The notes under the pieces: generated by a model
The model's database searches: none
Told to the model about the DNA's origin: nothing
The model's input: only the letters and a program-made list of their open reading frames with translations
From: Mariprofundus ferrinatatus
Lineage (GTDB): Bacteria; Pseudomonadota; Zetaproteobacteria; Mariprofundales; Mariprofundaceae
Assembly: GCF_002795825.1 (NCBI RefSeq)
Contig: NZ_CP018800.1
Coordinates: 62,001 to 126,000, forward strand
Reading direction: 5' to 3'
DNA length: 64,000 bases
In this document: piece by piece, positions 28,745 to 39,686 of the stretch
How positions within the stretch are numbered: position 1 is the first letter of the stretch
Layout: every line of letters begins with the position of its first letter
Position numbers and translations under genes: made by a program

Positions 28745-30724
28745 ATGCCGAACAAACGAGAGCAAATTACCATCCGCGAACTCGGAAGCCTGATGGCCAA
28801 GGGAAAACAGGCCGGGTATATCACCTACGATGAGCTTAATAAGCATCTTCCGGGCGAGCTGGTGTCTGCCGACCGCGTTGAGCAGCTGATCAATGTGTTT
28901 ACCGAAATGGGCGTTGAGGTGGTTGACCCTGAGCGTGCGCCAACCGGTGCCTATGCGATGCGCAAGGATCGCCTGCGTAAGGAAGACTCCGCTCTGCGTG
29001 CCGACACCTCCCAGCTGGGCACCGTTGTCCGCATTGATGATCCTGTACGCATGTACCTGCGTGAAATGGGTACGGTTGAACTGTTGACCCGTGAAGGCGA
29101 GATTGAAATTGCCCGCCGTATCGAAGAGGGGCGCATGCAGGTGCATGAGGCGATCTGTCTCTGTCCATCCACTTTCCGTGAAATCATGCTGCTGGGCGAG
29201 CGTATTGTTGAGATTCGTGATGAAGCACTGGAGACCGGTGAAGAACCTAACTTCCGCGACATCATCGATGTTGACGAGAAGGTCGTGAATGCGGCTGCGA
29301 TCAAAGAGTATGAGAATCGCATGAGCCGCAGCGAGGATGAGGACGACGAGCCTCTGGATGATGGGCCGAAACTGGACGCTGAACAGCTTTCAGAGGCGAT
29401 CAAGGCGCGTACCGCCACGCCGGACGGCACCCCGATGATGGAGACTGTCATCACCAAGGAAGAGCAGCTGGAAGAGGCGCTTCTCCACTTTGCCAATGCC
29501 AAAGAGCTGCATGATCAGTTTATTGAAGTGAAAAAACAGCTGGCCAAGAAGCCCGATGATGCAACGCTGAAGGCGAAAAGCCGTGAGGTGCTCGATGCGA
29601 TGCTGATGGAGCTGGTAAGCATTCCGTTTTCTCCGCGTCAGCTCGACCAGCTGGTACAGCGTTTCAAGAATGCCGTCGAGCGCGTACGTCGTTTCGAGCG
29701 TACCATCCGCGATTTTGCGCTGGCTGCAAAGATGCCGCGCAAACTGTTTCTTGAAACATTCCCGCCAAGTGAGACCGATGAGCGCTGGATTGATGGCATT
29801 ATCAGGGATCACAAGGATGCCGCCTGGGTCGAGGGACTCGAAGAGGTTACCGGCAAGATCAAGGAGAACCAGCGGCGTCTGAAGCGTGTCGAGCAGGAAA
29901 CCGAAATGGAAGTTGATGAGCTGAAGGATGTGGCCCGTAAACTGACCATGGGTGAGGCCAAGATGCGCCAGGCCAAGAAGGAGATGATCGAGGCAAACCT
30001 GCGTCTGGTGATCTCCATTGCCAAAAAATATACCAACCGTGGGCTTGGATTCCTTGACCTGATTCAGGAGGGAAATATCGGTCTGATGAAAGCGGTTGAG
30101 AAATTCGAGTGGCGTCGTGGTTACAAGTTCTCGACCTATGCTACATGGTGGATTCGCCAGGCCATTACCCGCTCTATTGCCGATCAGGCACGTACCATCC
30201 GTATCCCTGTCCACATGATTGAAACGATCAACAAGATGATGCGGGTATCACGCCAGATTGCTCAGGAGATCGGTCGTGAACCGACACCGGAAGAGCTGGC
30301 TGAACATCTGGAGTTGCCGGTAGAAAAGGTCGAACAGATCCTTGAAGTGGCCAAGGAGCCGGTATCGCTGGAAACGCCGATCGGTGATGATGAGGATTCA
30401 CAGCTTGGCGATTTTGTCGAAGATGAAAATGCCGAGAATCCGCTTGATGCCGCAGTGAGTGCAGCACTTGCCGAGGCGACGCTTGAGGTGCTGGAGAATC
30501 TGACTGACCGGGAGCAGAAGGTTCTGCGTATGCGTTTCGGTATTGGCATGAACACCGACCATACCCTGGAAGAGGTTGGCAAGCAGTTCGGCGTGACGCG
30601 TGAGCGTATTCGTCAGATTGAGGCCAAGGCGCTGCGCAAGCTTCGCCACCCATCGCGGGCACAGAAGCTGAGAACCTTTGCTGATACGCCTGAATCTGCA
30701 ATGCAGGCTGAGTCACTTCGCTAA
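28745..30724 (+). CDS. rpoD: Primary sigma factor RpoD (sigma-70)
   Basis: A 659-residue housekeeping sigma factor. Region 1.1 is at the N-terminus ([20 protein letters not shown]), region 1.2-2 starts near residue 95 with [11 protein letters not shown], a long non-conserved insert rich in acids follows, then region 2.3-2.4 ([18 protein letters not shown]), region 3 and region 4 with the helix-turn-helix ([20 protein letters not shown]). The ATG at 28745, four bases after dnaG, has AGGAG upstream; the frame also opens within dnaG. A strong terminator ends the operon. Confidence 0.97.
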   Translation: MPNKREQITIRELGSLMAKGKQAGYITYDELNKHLPGELVSADRVEQLINVFTEMGVEVVDPERAPTGAYAMRKDRLRKEDSALRADTSQLGTVVRIDDPVRMYLREMGTVELLTREGEIEIARRIEEGRMQVHEAICLCPSTFREIMLLGERIVEIRDEALETGEEPNFRDIIDVDEKVVNAAAIKEYENRMSRSEDEDDEPLDDGPKLDAEQLSEAIKARTATPDGTPMMETVITKEEQLEEALLHFANAKELHDQFIEVKKQLAKKPDDATLKAKSREVLDAMLMELVSIPFSPRQLDQLVQRFKNAVERVRRFERTIRDFALAAKMPRKLFLETFPPSETDERWIDGIIRDHKDAAWVEGLEEVTGKIKENQRRLKRVEQETEMEVDELKDVARKLTMGEAKMRQAKKEMIEANLRLVISIAKKYTNRGLGFLDLIQEGNIGLMKAVEKFEWRRGYKFSTYATWWIRQAITRSIADQARTIRIPVHMIETINKMMRVSRQIAQEIGREPTPEELAEHLELPVEKVEQILEVAKEPVSLETPIGDDEDSQLGDFVEDENAENPLDAAVSAALAEATLEVLENLTDREQKVLRMRFGIGMNTDHTLEEVGKQFGVTRERIRQIEAKALRKLRHPSRAQKLRTFADTPESAMQAESLR

Positions 30725-30744
30725 GCGAAGCAGTAGAGTAAAAC

Positions 30745-30774
30745 AAAAAGGGGCCTTATTGAGGCCCCTTTTTT
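30745..30774 (+). terminator. Rho-independent terminator after rpoD
   Basis: Stem AAAAAGGGGCC/GGCCCCTTTTTT with a seven-base loop and a T run, 20 bases after the rpoD stop. The A-rich left side lets it also act, less strongly, for the converging ymdB transcript. Confidence 0.9.
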
Positions 30775-30789
30775 ATTGCCTCCCTGAAA

Positions 30790-31584
30790 TCAGGAAGGCG
30801 GAATATGGATCCTTTCAATGGAGATCGCTTTGCCGCTGTTTGCATCAACCGATACCAGTGTGGCAAAAATTGAGCCGCCCCGCTCCACCGCTTCAAAGCG
30901 CTGCGGCAGTCGCTGCACCATGCGATAGAGGGCCCCCTCCACCTTCATGCCGATAATCGACTGGTAGGAGGCAGTCATGCCGATATCGGTCTGATAGGCC
31001 GTGCCGCTGGCGTGAATGATCTCATCGCAGGTTGGAATATGGGTATGGGTGCCGTAAACAAACGAAGCGCGGCCATCCAGATGCCAGCCCATGCCCATTT
31101 TTTCACTGCTCGCCTCGGCATGCATATCCACCAGAATGATGCGCACATCATCCGGGATCTCCTCAAGGGCCTTGTCTGCGGCAGCAAACGGGCAGTCCCA
31201 CGGCCCCATGAATGTCTGCCCGATCAGGTTCACCACAGCAATTTTATGGCCGACAGCGCTCTCTTTCACCGTCCAGCCACGACCGGGGGCATGGGGTGAA
31301 AAGTTCATCGGACGCACGTGGCGGTCATCTTCCTCGATCAGTTGCAGAAACTCGCGCTGATCCCAGCAGTGATTGCCATTGGTCATGACATCGACGCCAA
31401 GGGCAAACATCTCTTCGGCGACCCTCGCATTCAATCCGAAACCGGCAGCCAGGTTTTCACCATTGGCGACTGTAAAGTCGACCTGATATTGGTCGATCAG
31501 CCCAGGCAGGTGCTCCGCCAGGGCCCTGCGACCTGCTTTTCCAATAATGTCCCCGATGACCAGAACATTCAGCTTTTCTGACAC
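30790..31584 (-). CDS. ymdB: YmdB-family metallophosphoesterase
   Basis: A 264-residue calcineurin-like phosphoesterase of the TIGR00282 (YmdB) family. Metal-binding residues are visible in VIGDIIGKAGRRAL, NGENLAAG, NGNHCWDQ, DMHAEASSEK and GTHTHIPT. Characterised members hydrolyse 2',3'-cyclic nucleotides, and in Bacillus affect multicellular behaviour. The start is GTG, overlapping the cyclo-ligase gene by 16 bases, so the two are one unit downstream of zapA and 6S RNA. Confidence 0.92.
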   Translation of the reverse strand: MSEKLNVLVIGDIIGKAGRRALAEHLPGLIDQYQVDFTVANGENLAAGFGLNARVAEEMFALGVDVMTNGNHCWDQREFLQLIEEDDRHVRPMNFSPHAPGRGWTVKESAVGHKIAVVNLIGQTFMGPWDCPFAAADKALEEIPDDVRIILVDMHAEASSEKMGMGWHLDGRASFVYGTHTHIPTCDEIIHASGTAYQTDIGMTASYQSIIGMKVEGALYRMVQRLPQRFEAVERGGSIFATLVSVDANSGKAISIERIHIPPS

Positions 31585-32153
31585 TTAATCACCTCCTGCT
31601 CTGTAATCACGAAATCCATCGGGATATCGTGAGATTCTTCGGGAATGCCGGCCACCTCCTGACAGGCAAAAGCCAGTCCGATCACCTGATAGATATGCTT
31701 GCGATGGCTGGCGAGCCAGAAGTCAAAACAGCCCTTGCCCATGCCGAGACGGTTGCCGGACCGGTCGAAGGCCGTCAACGGACATAGCAGCGTGGTGATG
31801 CCCTCTCCACCCATCCAGATTTCACCTGCTTCGGGCTCAAGGATCCCGAAAACCCCATGGCTCCAGCGCGTCTCAGGTGTGGACTCATGCCACTCCATAT
31901 GTTCGTGATGATGGGTTACCGGCGCAAAAGTACGGAAGCCGGGCAGATAAAAAAGAGGGTCGGCATCCACTTCCGACGGCATGGCGCGGTAAGCAAGAAG
32001 CACTTCTGTTGCTGTGTTCTGAGCGGCCAGATGGTCAATTAACCTCTGCCTGATTCTGGCAGAAAAGAGCTCTCTCTCTTCTGTGGAGAGATTGCGGCGC
32101 GCAGCTAACGCAGAGCTCCTTATCAGATCTTTACTTTGAGGGGCAGATGTCAT
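31569..32153 (-). CDS. fau: 5-formyltetrahydrofolate cyclo-ligase
   Basis: A 194-residue enzyme converting 5-formyl-THF to 5,10-methenyl-THF with ATP. The family signature is seen in PLTAFDRSGNRLGMGKGCFDFWL (Gly-rich GMGKGCFD loop). The start is ATG at 32153. As in Enterobacteria (ygfA), it lies directly downstream of the 6S RNA, 25 bases after its T run, so read-through of 6S transcription would express it. Confidence 0.93.
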   Translation of the reverse strand: MTSAPQSKDLIRSSALAARRNLSTEERELFSARIRQRLIDHLAAQNTATEVLLAYRAMPSEVDADPLFYLPGFRTFAPVTHHHEHMEWHESTPETRWSHGVFGILEPEAGEIWMGGEGITTLLCPLTAFDRSGNRLGMGKGCFDFWLASHRKHIYQVIGLAFACQEVAGIPEESHDIPMDFVITEQEVIKCQKS

Positions 32154-32177
32154 GGAGATGAATTCGCAGCTCTCGGG

Positions 32178-32363
32178 AAAAAAAGGGCGCCCCCGCGCTG
32201 GCGTAGTGGCAAACAGTCGTCGAACCCTCTAACAAGAGGTGGGCGCCGCACCCTGGCGTCAGGTATCCCGGTCACGGGACGCACACGGCCAAAGTAGGTA
32301 AGCTCCCTTTCGACAAGTATCGGCTCAGGCAACATTTCTGCCATTCGCTCAACGCAGGGGCGC
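32178..32363 (-). ncRNA. ssrS: 6S RNA
   Basis: The 195-base gap between zapA and fau matches the classic 6S location. On the minus strand it contains CCTGAGCCGATA, the conserved block near the 5' end of proteobacterial 6S. An 11-bp closing stem forms between 32353-32363 (GCGCCCCTGCG on the minus strand) and 32187-32197 (CGCGGGGGCGC), with one G-U pair, and is followed by CC and seven T. The predicted RNA is about 180 nt, the normal size, mostly one long hairpin with a central bulge mimicking an open promoter. It sequesters sigma-70 RNA polymerase. The 5' stem strand lies inside the last codons of zapA. Confidence 0.88.
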
Positions 32364-32642
32364 TTTCGCTAAACCTTCTGCTTGTGATACTACACCGTCG
32401 AGTGCTGAGATCAAGCCGTCGAGACCATCCACTTTGGCTTCATTGCCCTTGATCAGTTCACCCGCAAGATTCAGGGCGACGAGGGTTAAAAGACGGTCTG
32501 AGCCGACGGTAACACCCATCTGCCTGATCTCATCAATGTGCTCCTGCACGAGGTTTGCCGCAGCGACAACCTGCTCGGGATCTTCATCGGTCATGATCGT
32601 GAAAGAGCGCCCCATCAGGCTGATCTCAACATGCTGGCTCAT
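32349..32642 (-). CDS. zapA: Cell division protein ZapA
   Basis: A 97-residue ZapA: N-terminal beta part VEISLMGRSFTIMTDEDPEQ and a long C-terminal helix. It cross-links FtsZ filaments at the division ring. The ATG overlaps the stop of the upstream coiled-coil gene (ATGA). Its last codons also encode the 5' strand of the 6S RNA closing stem. Confidence 0.94.
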   Translation of the reverse strand: MSQHVEISLMGRSFTIMTDEDPEQVVAAANLVQEHIDEIRQMGVTVGSDRLLTLVALNLAGELIKGNEAKVDGLDGLISALDGVVSQAEGLAKAPLR

Positions 32643-32929
32643 GAGGCCTCTCCCTGTTGGCCTGATGAAATCAGGTCATCCAGCTTCTCCATGGCATGCT
32701 CAACCCTGGCTTTGGCTTCAAGGCGGTTGTTCTGCAAGCCTTTCAGTTCATTCTCAAGTTTCTGCACCTGATCGCGACGTTTGCGCAGTTCGCTTTCGGC
32801 AATGCGTACGACTTCCCGCATACGGTGATTGTCTGCAATAATTTTTTCCATATTACGGCGAATCACTGACAGGTGCTCTGTCAATTCATTGATGCGACTT
32901 TCCAGCGCTTGTTGGGGAGATTCCTGCAT
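32639..32929 (-). CDS. ZapB-like coiled-coil protein
   Basis: A 96-residue protein that is almost wholly heptad-patterned coiled coil (INELTEHLSVIRRNMEKI, VRIAESELRKRRDQVQKLENELKGL). Short coiled-coil genes of this kind commonly precede zapA and are thought to act with it at the division ring. Translation is coupled to zapA. The exact family is inferred from size, fold and place. Confidence 0.8.
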   Translation of the reverse strand: MQESPQQALESRINELTEHLSVIRRNMEKIIADNHRMREVVRIAESELRKRRDQVQKLENELKGLQNNRLEAKARVEHAMEKLDDLISSGQQGEAS

Positions 32930-32989
32930 AACGCTGATATTGAATCACCAGAGTGATTCAGGGTCAACCATTATAGCGGTCCGAAAAGG

Positions 32990-33745
32990 TTATTTGGCGA
33001 ACGCACCTTCGATATCTGCAAGAGCCGGGAACCACTCAATGAGCCAGCCTGAAATCACACTGAAGCTGCCGAGGAAAATCAGCGCTCCTACAGCGATCAG
33101 GAGTACCCCTGAGATCTTCTCGATCAGGTCGAAATGGTGTTTAAAACGCGACGACCAGCGCAGGAAGCTGTCGGTAGCCAGTGCTGCCAGTAGAAAGGGA
33201 ATGGCCAGCCCGAGAGAATAGATTGCCAACAGGGCCACGCCGCGCATCAACTCGGCCTGTGCTCCTGCTACGGCCAGGATTGCACCGAGAATCGGCCCGA
33301 TACATGGTGTCCAGCCAAAGGCAAAGGCTGAACCCAGAACAAGCGCTCCGACCCCGTGTTTGGCATTAACACCGCCGGTATCGAAGCGGGCCTCCATCAT
33401 CAGGAACGGAATGCGGATGATGCCGGCATAGTGAAGTCCGAAGATAACGATAATGACACCTGCGATCTTTCCGAGTATCGCCATGTTGGCCAGCATCCAC
33501 TGCCCGATCAGCGAGGCCGATGCGCCGAGAGCAATAAAGACCAGACTGAAGCCGGCAATAAACCAGAGCGATTGCGCCAGAGCGTGGCGGCGCATCGAGG
33601 AGGTTCCCCCGTCGTGGTGGCGAAGCTCGTTGACTGAGACTCCGGAGATGTAGGAGAGGTAAGCGGGGACCAGCGGCAGCACACAGGGAGAGAGAAATGA
33701 GAGGAGTCCGGCAACCAGCGCTCCTGCATATGTTACTTCAATCAT
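32990..33745 (-). CDS. ccdA: CcdA/DsbD-type thiol-disulfide membrane transporter
   Basis: A 251-residue membrane protein with six helices. It carries the paired redox cysteines of CcdA in LLSFLSPCVLPLVPAYL (helix 1) and FGWTPCIGPILGAI (helix 4). CcdA passes electrons from cytoplasmic thioredoxin to periplasmic thiol proteins, typically for cytochrome c maturation. The TlpA-like lipoprotein in the metal operon is a candidate partner. An AGGAG ribosome site lies in the end of cutA, three bases upstream, so cutA and ccdA form a pair. Confidence 0.9.
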   Translation of the reverse strand: MIEVTYAGALVAGLLSFLSPCVLPLVPAYLSYISGVSVNELRHHDGGTSSMRRHALAQSLWFIAGFSLVFIALGASASLIGQWMLANMAILGKIAGVIIVIFGLHYAGIIRIPFLMMEARFDTGGVNAKHGVGALVLGSAFAFGWTPCIGPILGAILAVAGAQAELMRGVALLAIYSLGLAIPFLLAALATDSFLRWSSRFKHHFDLIEKISGVLLIAVGALIFLGSFSVISGWLIEWFPALADIEGAFAK

Positions 33746-33748
33746 TGA

Positions 33749-34087
33749 TCACTCCTGTGTGGAAGCCACAATGCTAGCATTGACCTCAGCATAGACCCAG
33801 CTGCCATAATTATCTGTTGTATCCAGCTCTGTACAGGTGATCTCGGGAAGATCATATGGGTGGTCATGTTTTAATTGTGCTATTACCCTTTCACAGAGAG
33901 AGGGGGCAGTTTTGATGGCGAGGAAATACTCCCGCTCCTTTTCGAGTTTACCCTGCCAGCGATAAACCGACCGCCCTTTGCTGATTTGGATACATGCTGC
34001 AAGCTTTGTCTCCACAAGCCGTTCCGCCAGTCGCCTGGCTGCACTCTTCGAGTTAATGCTTGTTTTAATGAGACAAATTTTCAGCAT
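33749..34087 (-). CDS. cutA: Divalent-cation tolerance protein CutA
   Basis: A 112-residue trimeric ferredoxin-like protein with the family pattern KLAACIQISKGRSVYRWQGKLE and YAEVN. CutA is linked to copper tolerance in some bacteria, though its function is unsettled. It is co-directional with ccdA (three-base gap), a common pairing with disulfide-transfer genes. It is divergent from acs; a 13-base palindrome (34089-34101) sits next to its start. Confidence 0.9.
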   Translation of the reverse strand: MLKICLIKTSINSKSAARRLAERLVETKLAACIQISKGRSVYRWQGKLEKEREYFLAIKTAPSLCERVIAQLKHDHPYDLPEITCTELDTTDNYGSWVYAEVNASIVASTQE

Positions 34088-34171
34088 GCGTTATCATAAC
34101 GTATTCGCACTTCAGCGAAAGCGTATTGTCGGCATATCTTTTGCCTGCTAGAAAGGTCACTGGAGGAGCCC

Positions 34172-36118
<1,947 letters not shown>

Positions 36119-36142
36119 CGCAAACGAGGGTACGGAGGGTAT

Positions 36143-38905
36143 CTGAAGCATTCGCGCCTGTTTCGCCATCCGGTAGGTGTTTTTCCTGCGGGTGCGCGCT
36201 GGTACCTGGCCTCTATCGCCATCCTCTCGCTGCTCTGTGTGGCGATGCACCTGTCGTTGCAGATCAGAGCGCAGAAGCAGGCGGAAGAGTCGATATATGG
36301 CTGGGCAGAAACCGCGAATGTTAAAGTTGGAGATGTCCGCTACCACCTGCTGAGGAATGGCCTGATTCTCAAGGGCATCGAAATCGAGCGTGGCAGCGAT
36401 GCCCTTGTTATAGATCACATGCTTGTTCGAGCAAATCCAAAATTGTTGACCAGCAATGCGCCACGTATCGGTACGGTTGCCATTTCCGGGCTGCAGGCTG
36501 AGTTGCACTATCAGGGATTGCTCGACACATGGCAGAATGATGAGGTGCTGCAGCGGATATGGAAGGCTACCGGTGCGCTTCATGTCGATGATGGAATCGT
36601 CGCGTTATATCTCGAAAATGAAGAGGCTCCACCGCTTATCATAGACGCTATCCAGCTATCCCTGCATGCTCTGAGAGAGGATCGTGTGGTCTCCCTGACA
36701 TCGCAATTCCACGGTGCACCGGTTCAGGCGCATTGGCTGAGATCGGAAAAACCTGCATCAGTAAGCAGGGGGGAGTTAACCTGGCGCGATGTAGATGTTT
36801 CGCTGCTCTCGCCCACGTTGCCAATAGGCCCCACTGCAGGCCAACTGGCGGGAACGCTGCAGTGGGAACGCGGAGAGAGTGGTTCCGGCGGGGACCGGCT
36901 TAATGGAAGCATGCGTCTGAAGCACGCCTTCGAAGATAACCGTATTCAGCTCTCCGGCCTGAAATGGAAAGGGGAAAGGTCGGATGATCGCTGGAATGTA
37001 GCTATCAACAGCAGCGCCTGGCCTCTGGATGGATGGGGCGCTTATCTGCCGAAAATAGAGGGCAGGGCGTTGCTGAGCGGACGGCTTGACGGGGATATAA
37101 GCGTGCAGACCGCCGGGGATGGCCTGCTGCTTAAGGGAGATAAAGGGAGGGTGCGCAATATTGCTTTCGCACTCCCTTCCACACTCTCTTCCGGATTGCA
37201 GCGCGACCACTGGCGTATCGAAAGCCTCGACTATCGCGCAATTGCACTCGATACAGGTAATCACACGCTGGATGCCAGCACTCTGAAACTGTCAAATTCC
37301 TCCATCGCTTTTCAGCCACTTGGCGCCCAGAACGGGAATGATCAGCAGCGTCCGGTATGGAGTGTCCGGGCCGATACAGTCGGCATCAGTACGTTGAATG
37401 TCGTGATGATGCTTCCGGAAGGGGATATTCAACTCTCCGGGATCGGGGGGAACTGTTCACTGACCGCCAGGGGGCTGTCGGATATCAAGCTGCATAGCAG
37501 TGATAGTGAAGGCAGGGAAACGGACCCCAAATGGAGTGTGACGGGCGAGCTTCTGCGCCAGGAGGGAAGCGTCCAAAACGGGGAGCTGGAAATCCGGGCA
37601 GAACAGGTGCCATTGACGCAGCTCAGGCCGTTGCTTCCATTTGGAAGCCCGGCGAGTTCACCGCTATCACTGGAGGGTACAACATCCCTTGCAGTGCAGG
37701 CGAAACTGAAACACGGGAAATGGGTGATGCTGGGCAAGGCTACCAGCGAGAGTGTGTTGCTTTCCTATGCCGGAAACCGATGGATGGCAGAGAGGGTTAA
37801 CAGCGATTTCGGGCCTGTCGGAATGGGTCTCGACAGGCAGCGTGTTTCCCGACTGCATGCTGAACAGTGGCACTACATCGCCTCCCTGATACCGCTGCCG
37901 TTTCAGAGGGGCGGCGAGAAGGCCGACATGGTGCAGGCGAATAAGAGAAGCTGGTGGGCTGAAGGCATGCTGGCCGGAAGATGGGAAATAGATAAACTCA
38001 CGATGAGCGGAGGCACGGTCAGTGTTGGTCAGCCTGAGTCCGAATGGGTTACTGATGCAGAGCTTAGGCTCTCGCAGCTGACAGCGCGTAAACTTTCAAC
38101 ACTCTCCATGCACGGTAATATGGGGGAGGGGCAACTGAAGCTGGATGGTTCATGGAGTCCTCTGGCAAGCCAGGAAAAATTCCTTGGTAATATTGAGCTG
38201 GTAAATGCCACGCCACTGTTCCTTAGTGAATGGATGCGTGCTTCAGGCATGCCGAAACCTGTTCGCGGGCGTATCTCTGCATCACTGCAGGTAAGTCAGG
38301 GTGATCAACCCGATCAATATGCAGGTAAAGTGGCCATCAATATTGAGCGTGCGCTGGTGGAGCATGCGGTGGCATCAAACGATCCGATGATCGGTCGAAT
38401 CGGTTATAATACGATTGATCTGTTAAAACGACTGGAGTCTGAAAACGGTAAGATCTCCCTGCAGTTTCCTGTAGAAGGAAGCTGGAGCGAGCGGCCGCTG
38501 GGTTTACACACCCTGGGGCTCTCCATGCAGAAGGCACTGCGTGAGTCGGCCACCAGGCCGTTTGAGGTGGCATCAGTTTCCAGGCCTGTCAGCAGTAAGA
38601 CGGCGACCCGTATTCGCCTCAGAGAAAGAGGCGCTCTGTCGCTGAACGAGCGCACGCGACTGTTGAATGTGGCAAAGAAGATGAGGAGTGATTCCTCGCT
38701 GGTTGTCGATCTGATTCCGAAGTGGGCTGGCGACAGGCTGGATCGGGATACCGTTCAGCGCATTAAGCATACGCGCAGACTGATCGAGAGGTATCTTAAC
38801 TATCGGGGAGTAAGCAAGCAGCGCATATTTCCGATGGCGGCAACCGCCCAGGATCACGCTGGAGAGATTGCATCGATCTGGGTGGTGCTCAGTTCGGCGA
38901 AATAA
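36143..38905 (+). CDS. Large AsmA/DUF748-type envelope protein, probable CTG start
   Basis: A protein of about 920 residues. An N-terminal membrane helix (ARWYLASIAILSLLCVAMHL) is followed by a long repetitive beta-rich periplasmic part typical of AsmA/DUF748 proteins (residues like VKVGDVRYHLLRNGLILKGIEIERG), and a C-terminal segment with an OmpA/DUF748-like end (RTRLLNVAKKMRSDSSLVVDLI). There is no ATG, GTG or TTG before the membrane helix: the first are GTG 36239 and ATG 36245, inside the helix. A CTG at 36143, four bases after GGAGG, is the only start that gives a normal basic N-terminus. It lies 25 bases after acs. Role in lipid or envelope transport is inferred from the family. Confidence 0.8.
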   Translation: MKHSRLFRHPVGVFPAGARWYLASIAILSLLCVAMHLSLQIRAQKQAEESIYGWAETANVKVGDVRYHLLRNGLILKGIEIERGSDALVIDHMLVRANPKLLTSNAPRIGTVAISGLQAELHYQGLLDTWQNDEVLQRIWKATGALHVDDGIVALYLENEEAPPLIIDAIQLSLHALREDRVVSLTSQFHGAPVQAHWLRSEKPASVSRGELTWRDVDVSLLSPTLPIGPTAGQLAGTLQWERGESGSGGDRLNGSMRLKHAFEDNRIQLSGLKWKGERSDDRWNVAINSSAWPLDGWGAYLPKIEGRALLSGRLDGDISVQTAGDGLLLKGDKGRVRNIAFALPSTLSSGLQRDHWRIESLDYRAIALDTGNHTLDASTLKLSNSSIAFQPLGAQNGNDQQRPVWSVRADTVGISTLNVVMMLPEGDIQLSGIGGNCSLTARGLSDIKLHSSDSEGRETDPKWSVTGELLRQEGSVQNGELEIRAEQVPLTQLRPLLPFGSPASSPLSLEGTTSLAVQAKLKHGKWVMLGKATSESVLLSYAGNRWMAERVNSDFGPVGMGLDRQRVSRLHAEQWHYIASLIPLPFQRGGEKADMVQANKRSWWAEGMLAGRWEIDKLTMSGGTVSVGQPESEWVTDAELRLSQLTARKLSTLSMHGNMGEGQLKLDGSWSPLASQEKFLGNIELVNATPLFLSEWMRASGMPKPVRGRISASLQVSQGDQPDQYAGKVAINIERALVEHAVASNDPMIGRIGYNTIDLLKRLESENGKISLQFPVEGSWSERPLGLHTLGLSMQKALRESATRPFEVASVSRPVSSKTATRIRLRERGALSLNERTRLLNVAKKMRSDSSLVVDLIPKWAGDRLDRDTVQRIKHTRRLIERYLNYRGVSKQRIFPMAATAQDHAGEIASIWVVLSSAK

Positions 38906-38915
38906 CCCTGAGTGC

Positions 38916-39362
38916 TCAGAACATCAGTTCTGCAGCAATTTTGGCCTGGATAAACTGGCTGTGGTGCAGCCCCATCAGATCGGCCATGCGTCTGAGCAGC
39001 TGTTCTTCGTAAGGATCGACCACGCCATCTGCCATCGCCACGCACCAGAGCTCGGTCAGGATATTTATGCGCTCATCGGTTGAAAATGCCTTTACCACAG
39101 TGGAAGTAAACTGATGCAGGTCGAGGGCCTGATCCGCCTCTCTGGCAGCCTGTTTGATCAGTTCATGCACCTCGGACTTTGACAGATCGAAACGCTTTTC
39201 GATGGCCTGTACAATTTCACTCTGCTCCGCCGCTTCCAGCCTGCCGTCCATGCGCATCACTTCGACCATCAGGGCGGTCACGGCAAGCGAAACTTCATGC
39301 TGGCGCTTATCCCGAGGTGTTTCAGCGGCGTTTTTCCACAATTTCTGAAGCTTGATGATCAT
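38916..39362 (-). CDS. TerB-like protein
   Basis: A 148-residue all-helical protein of the TerB (tellurite-resistance B-like) family: EVSLAVTALMVEVMRMDGRLEAAE in the first half, with acidic metal-binding helices, and a second, similar half (ITELWCVAMADGVVDPYEE). The ATG at 39362 is the family-type start; an upstream open frame is ignored. No ter gene cluster is present, so a stand-alone role is likely. It converges on the DUF748 gene. Confidence 0.82.
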   Translation of the reverse strand: MIIKLQKLWKNAAETPRDKRQHEVSLAVTALMVEVMRMDGRLEAAEQSEIVQAIEKRFDLSKSEVHELIKQAAREADQALDLHQFTSTVVKAFSTDERINILTELWCVAMADGVVDPYEEQLLRRMADLMGLHHSQFIQAKIAAELMF

Positions 39363-39447
39363 CTGTTCCCCTTCGGCGATCGATGGCGGGAAAGCATAGA
39401 GCAGAGATCGGGCTTGGCAATGCGGGCCTGGCGGATATCCTTGCCGG

Positions 39448-39630
39448 ATGCTCCTTGCCATCTTCCTCATCTTCTCTATACCGGTCGGCTGTTTTGCATC
39501 ATGGTTTGCCTGGCATGCCCACAAGGCGGGCCGGAGGAATATCGTACTGGCGATGGGCTGGGTTGCCCTGCTGAGCTTTGGTTCCGCGCTGCTGATTGGT
39601 GGCTGGAGTTATCTTTTCATTACCGGCTGA
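39448..39630 (+). CDS. Small hypothetical membrane protein, 60 aa
   Basis: A short ORF with two predicted helices (LLAIFLIFSIPVGCFASWFAW; IVLAMGWVALLSFGSALLIGGW) joined by a basic loop HKAGRR. The ribosome site is poor. It lies between the divergent TerB-like gene and the downstream deacetylase gene. The two-helix pattern makes a real gene likely, but no family is recognised. Confidence 0.5.
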   Translation: MLLAIFLIFSIPVGCFASWFAWHAHKAGRRNIVLAMGWVALLSFGSALLIGGWSYLFITG

Positions 39631-39686
39631 TTGCGCCACTTAATATTGGCTGGGAGTAATTTTTCAAAACCGGCTATACTGGATTC

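Noticed and set aside
29390-30214. 274-codon minus-strand ORF opposite rpoD
   Set aside because: Antisense to a well-supported sigma-70 gene; composition is that of a shadow frame.
34089-34101. 13-base palindrome CGTTATCATAACG between cutA and acs
   Set aside because: Too short and isolated to claim as an operator; could occur by chance.
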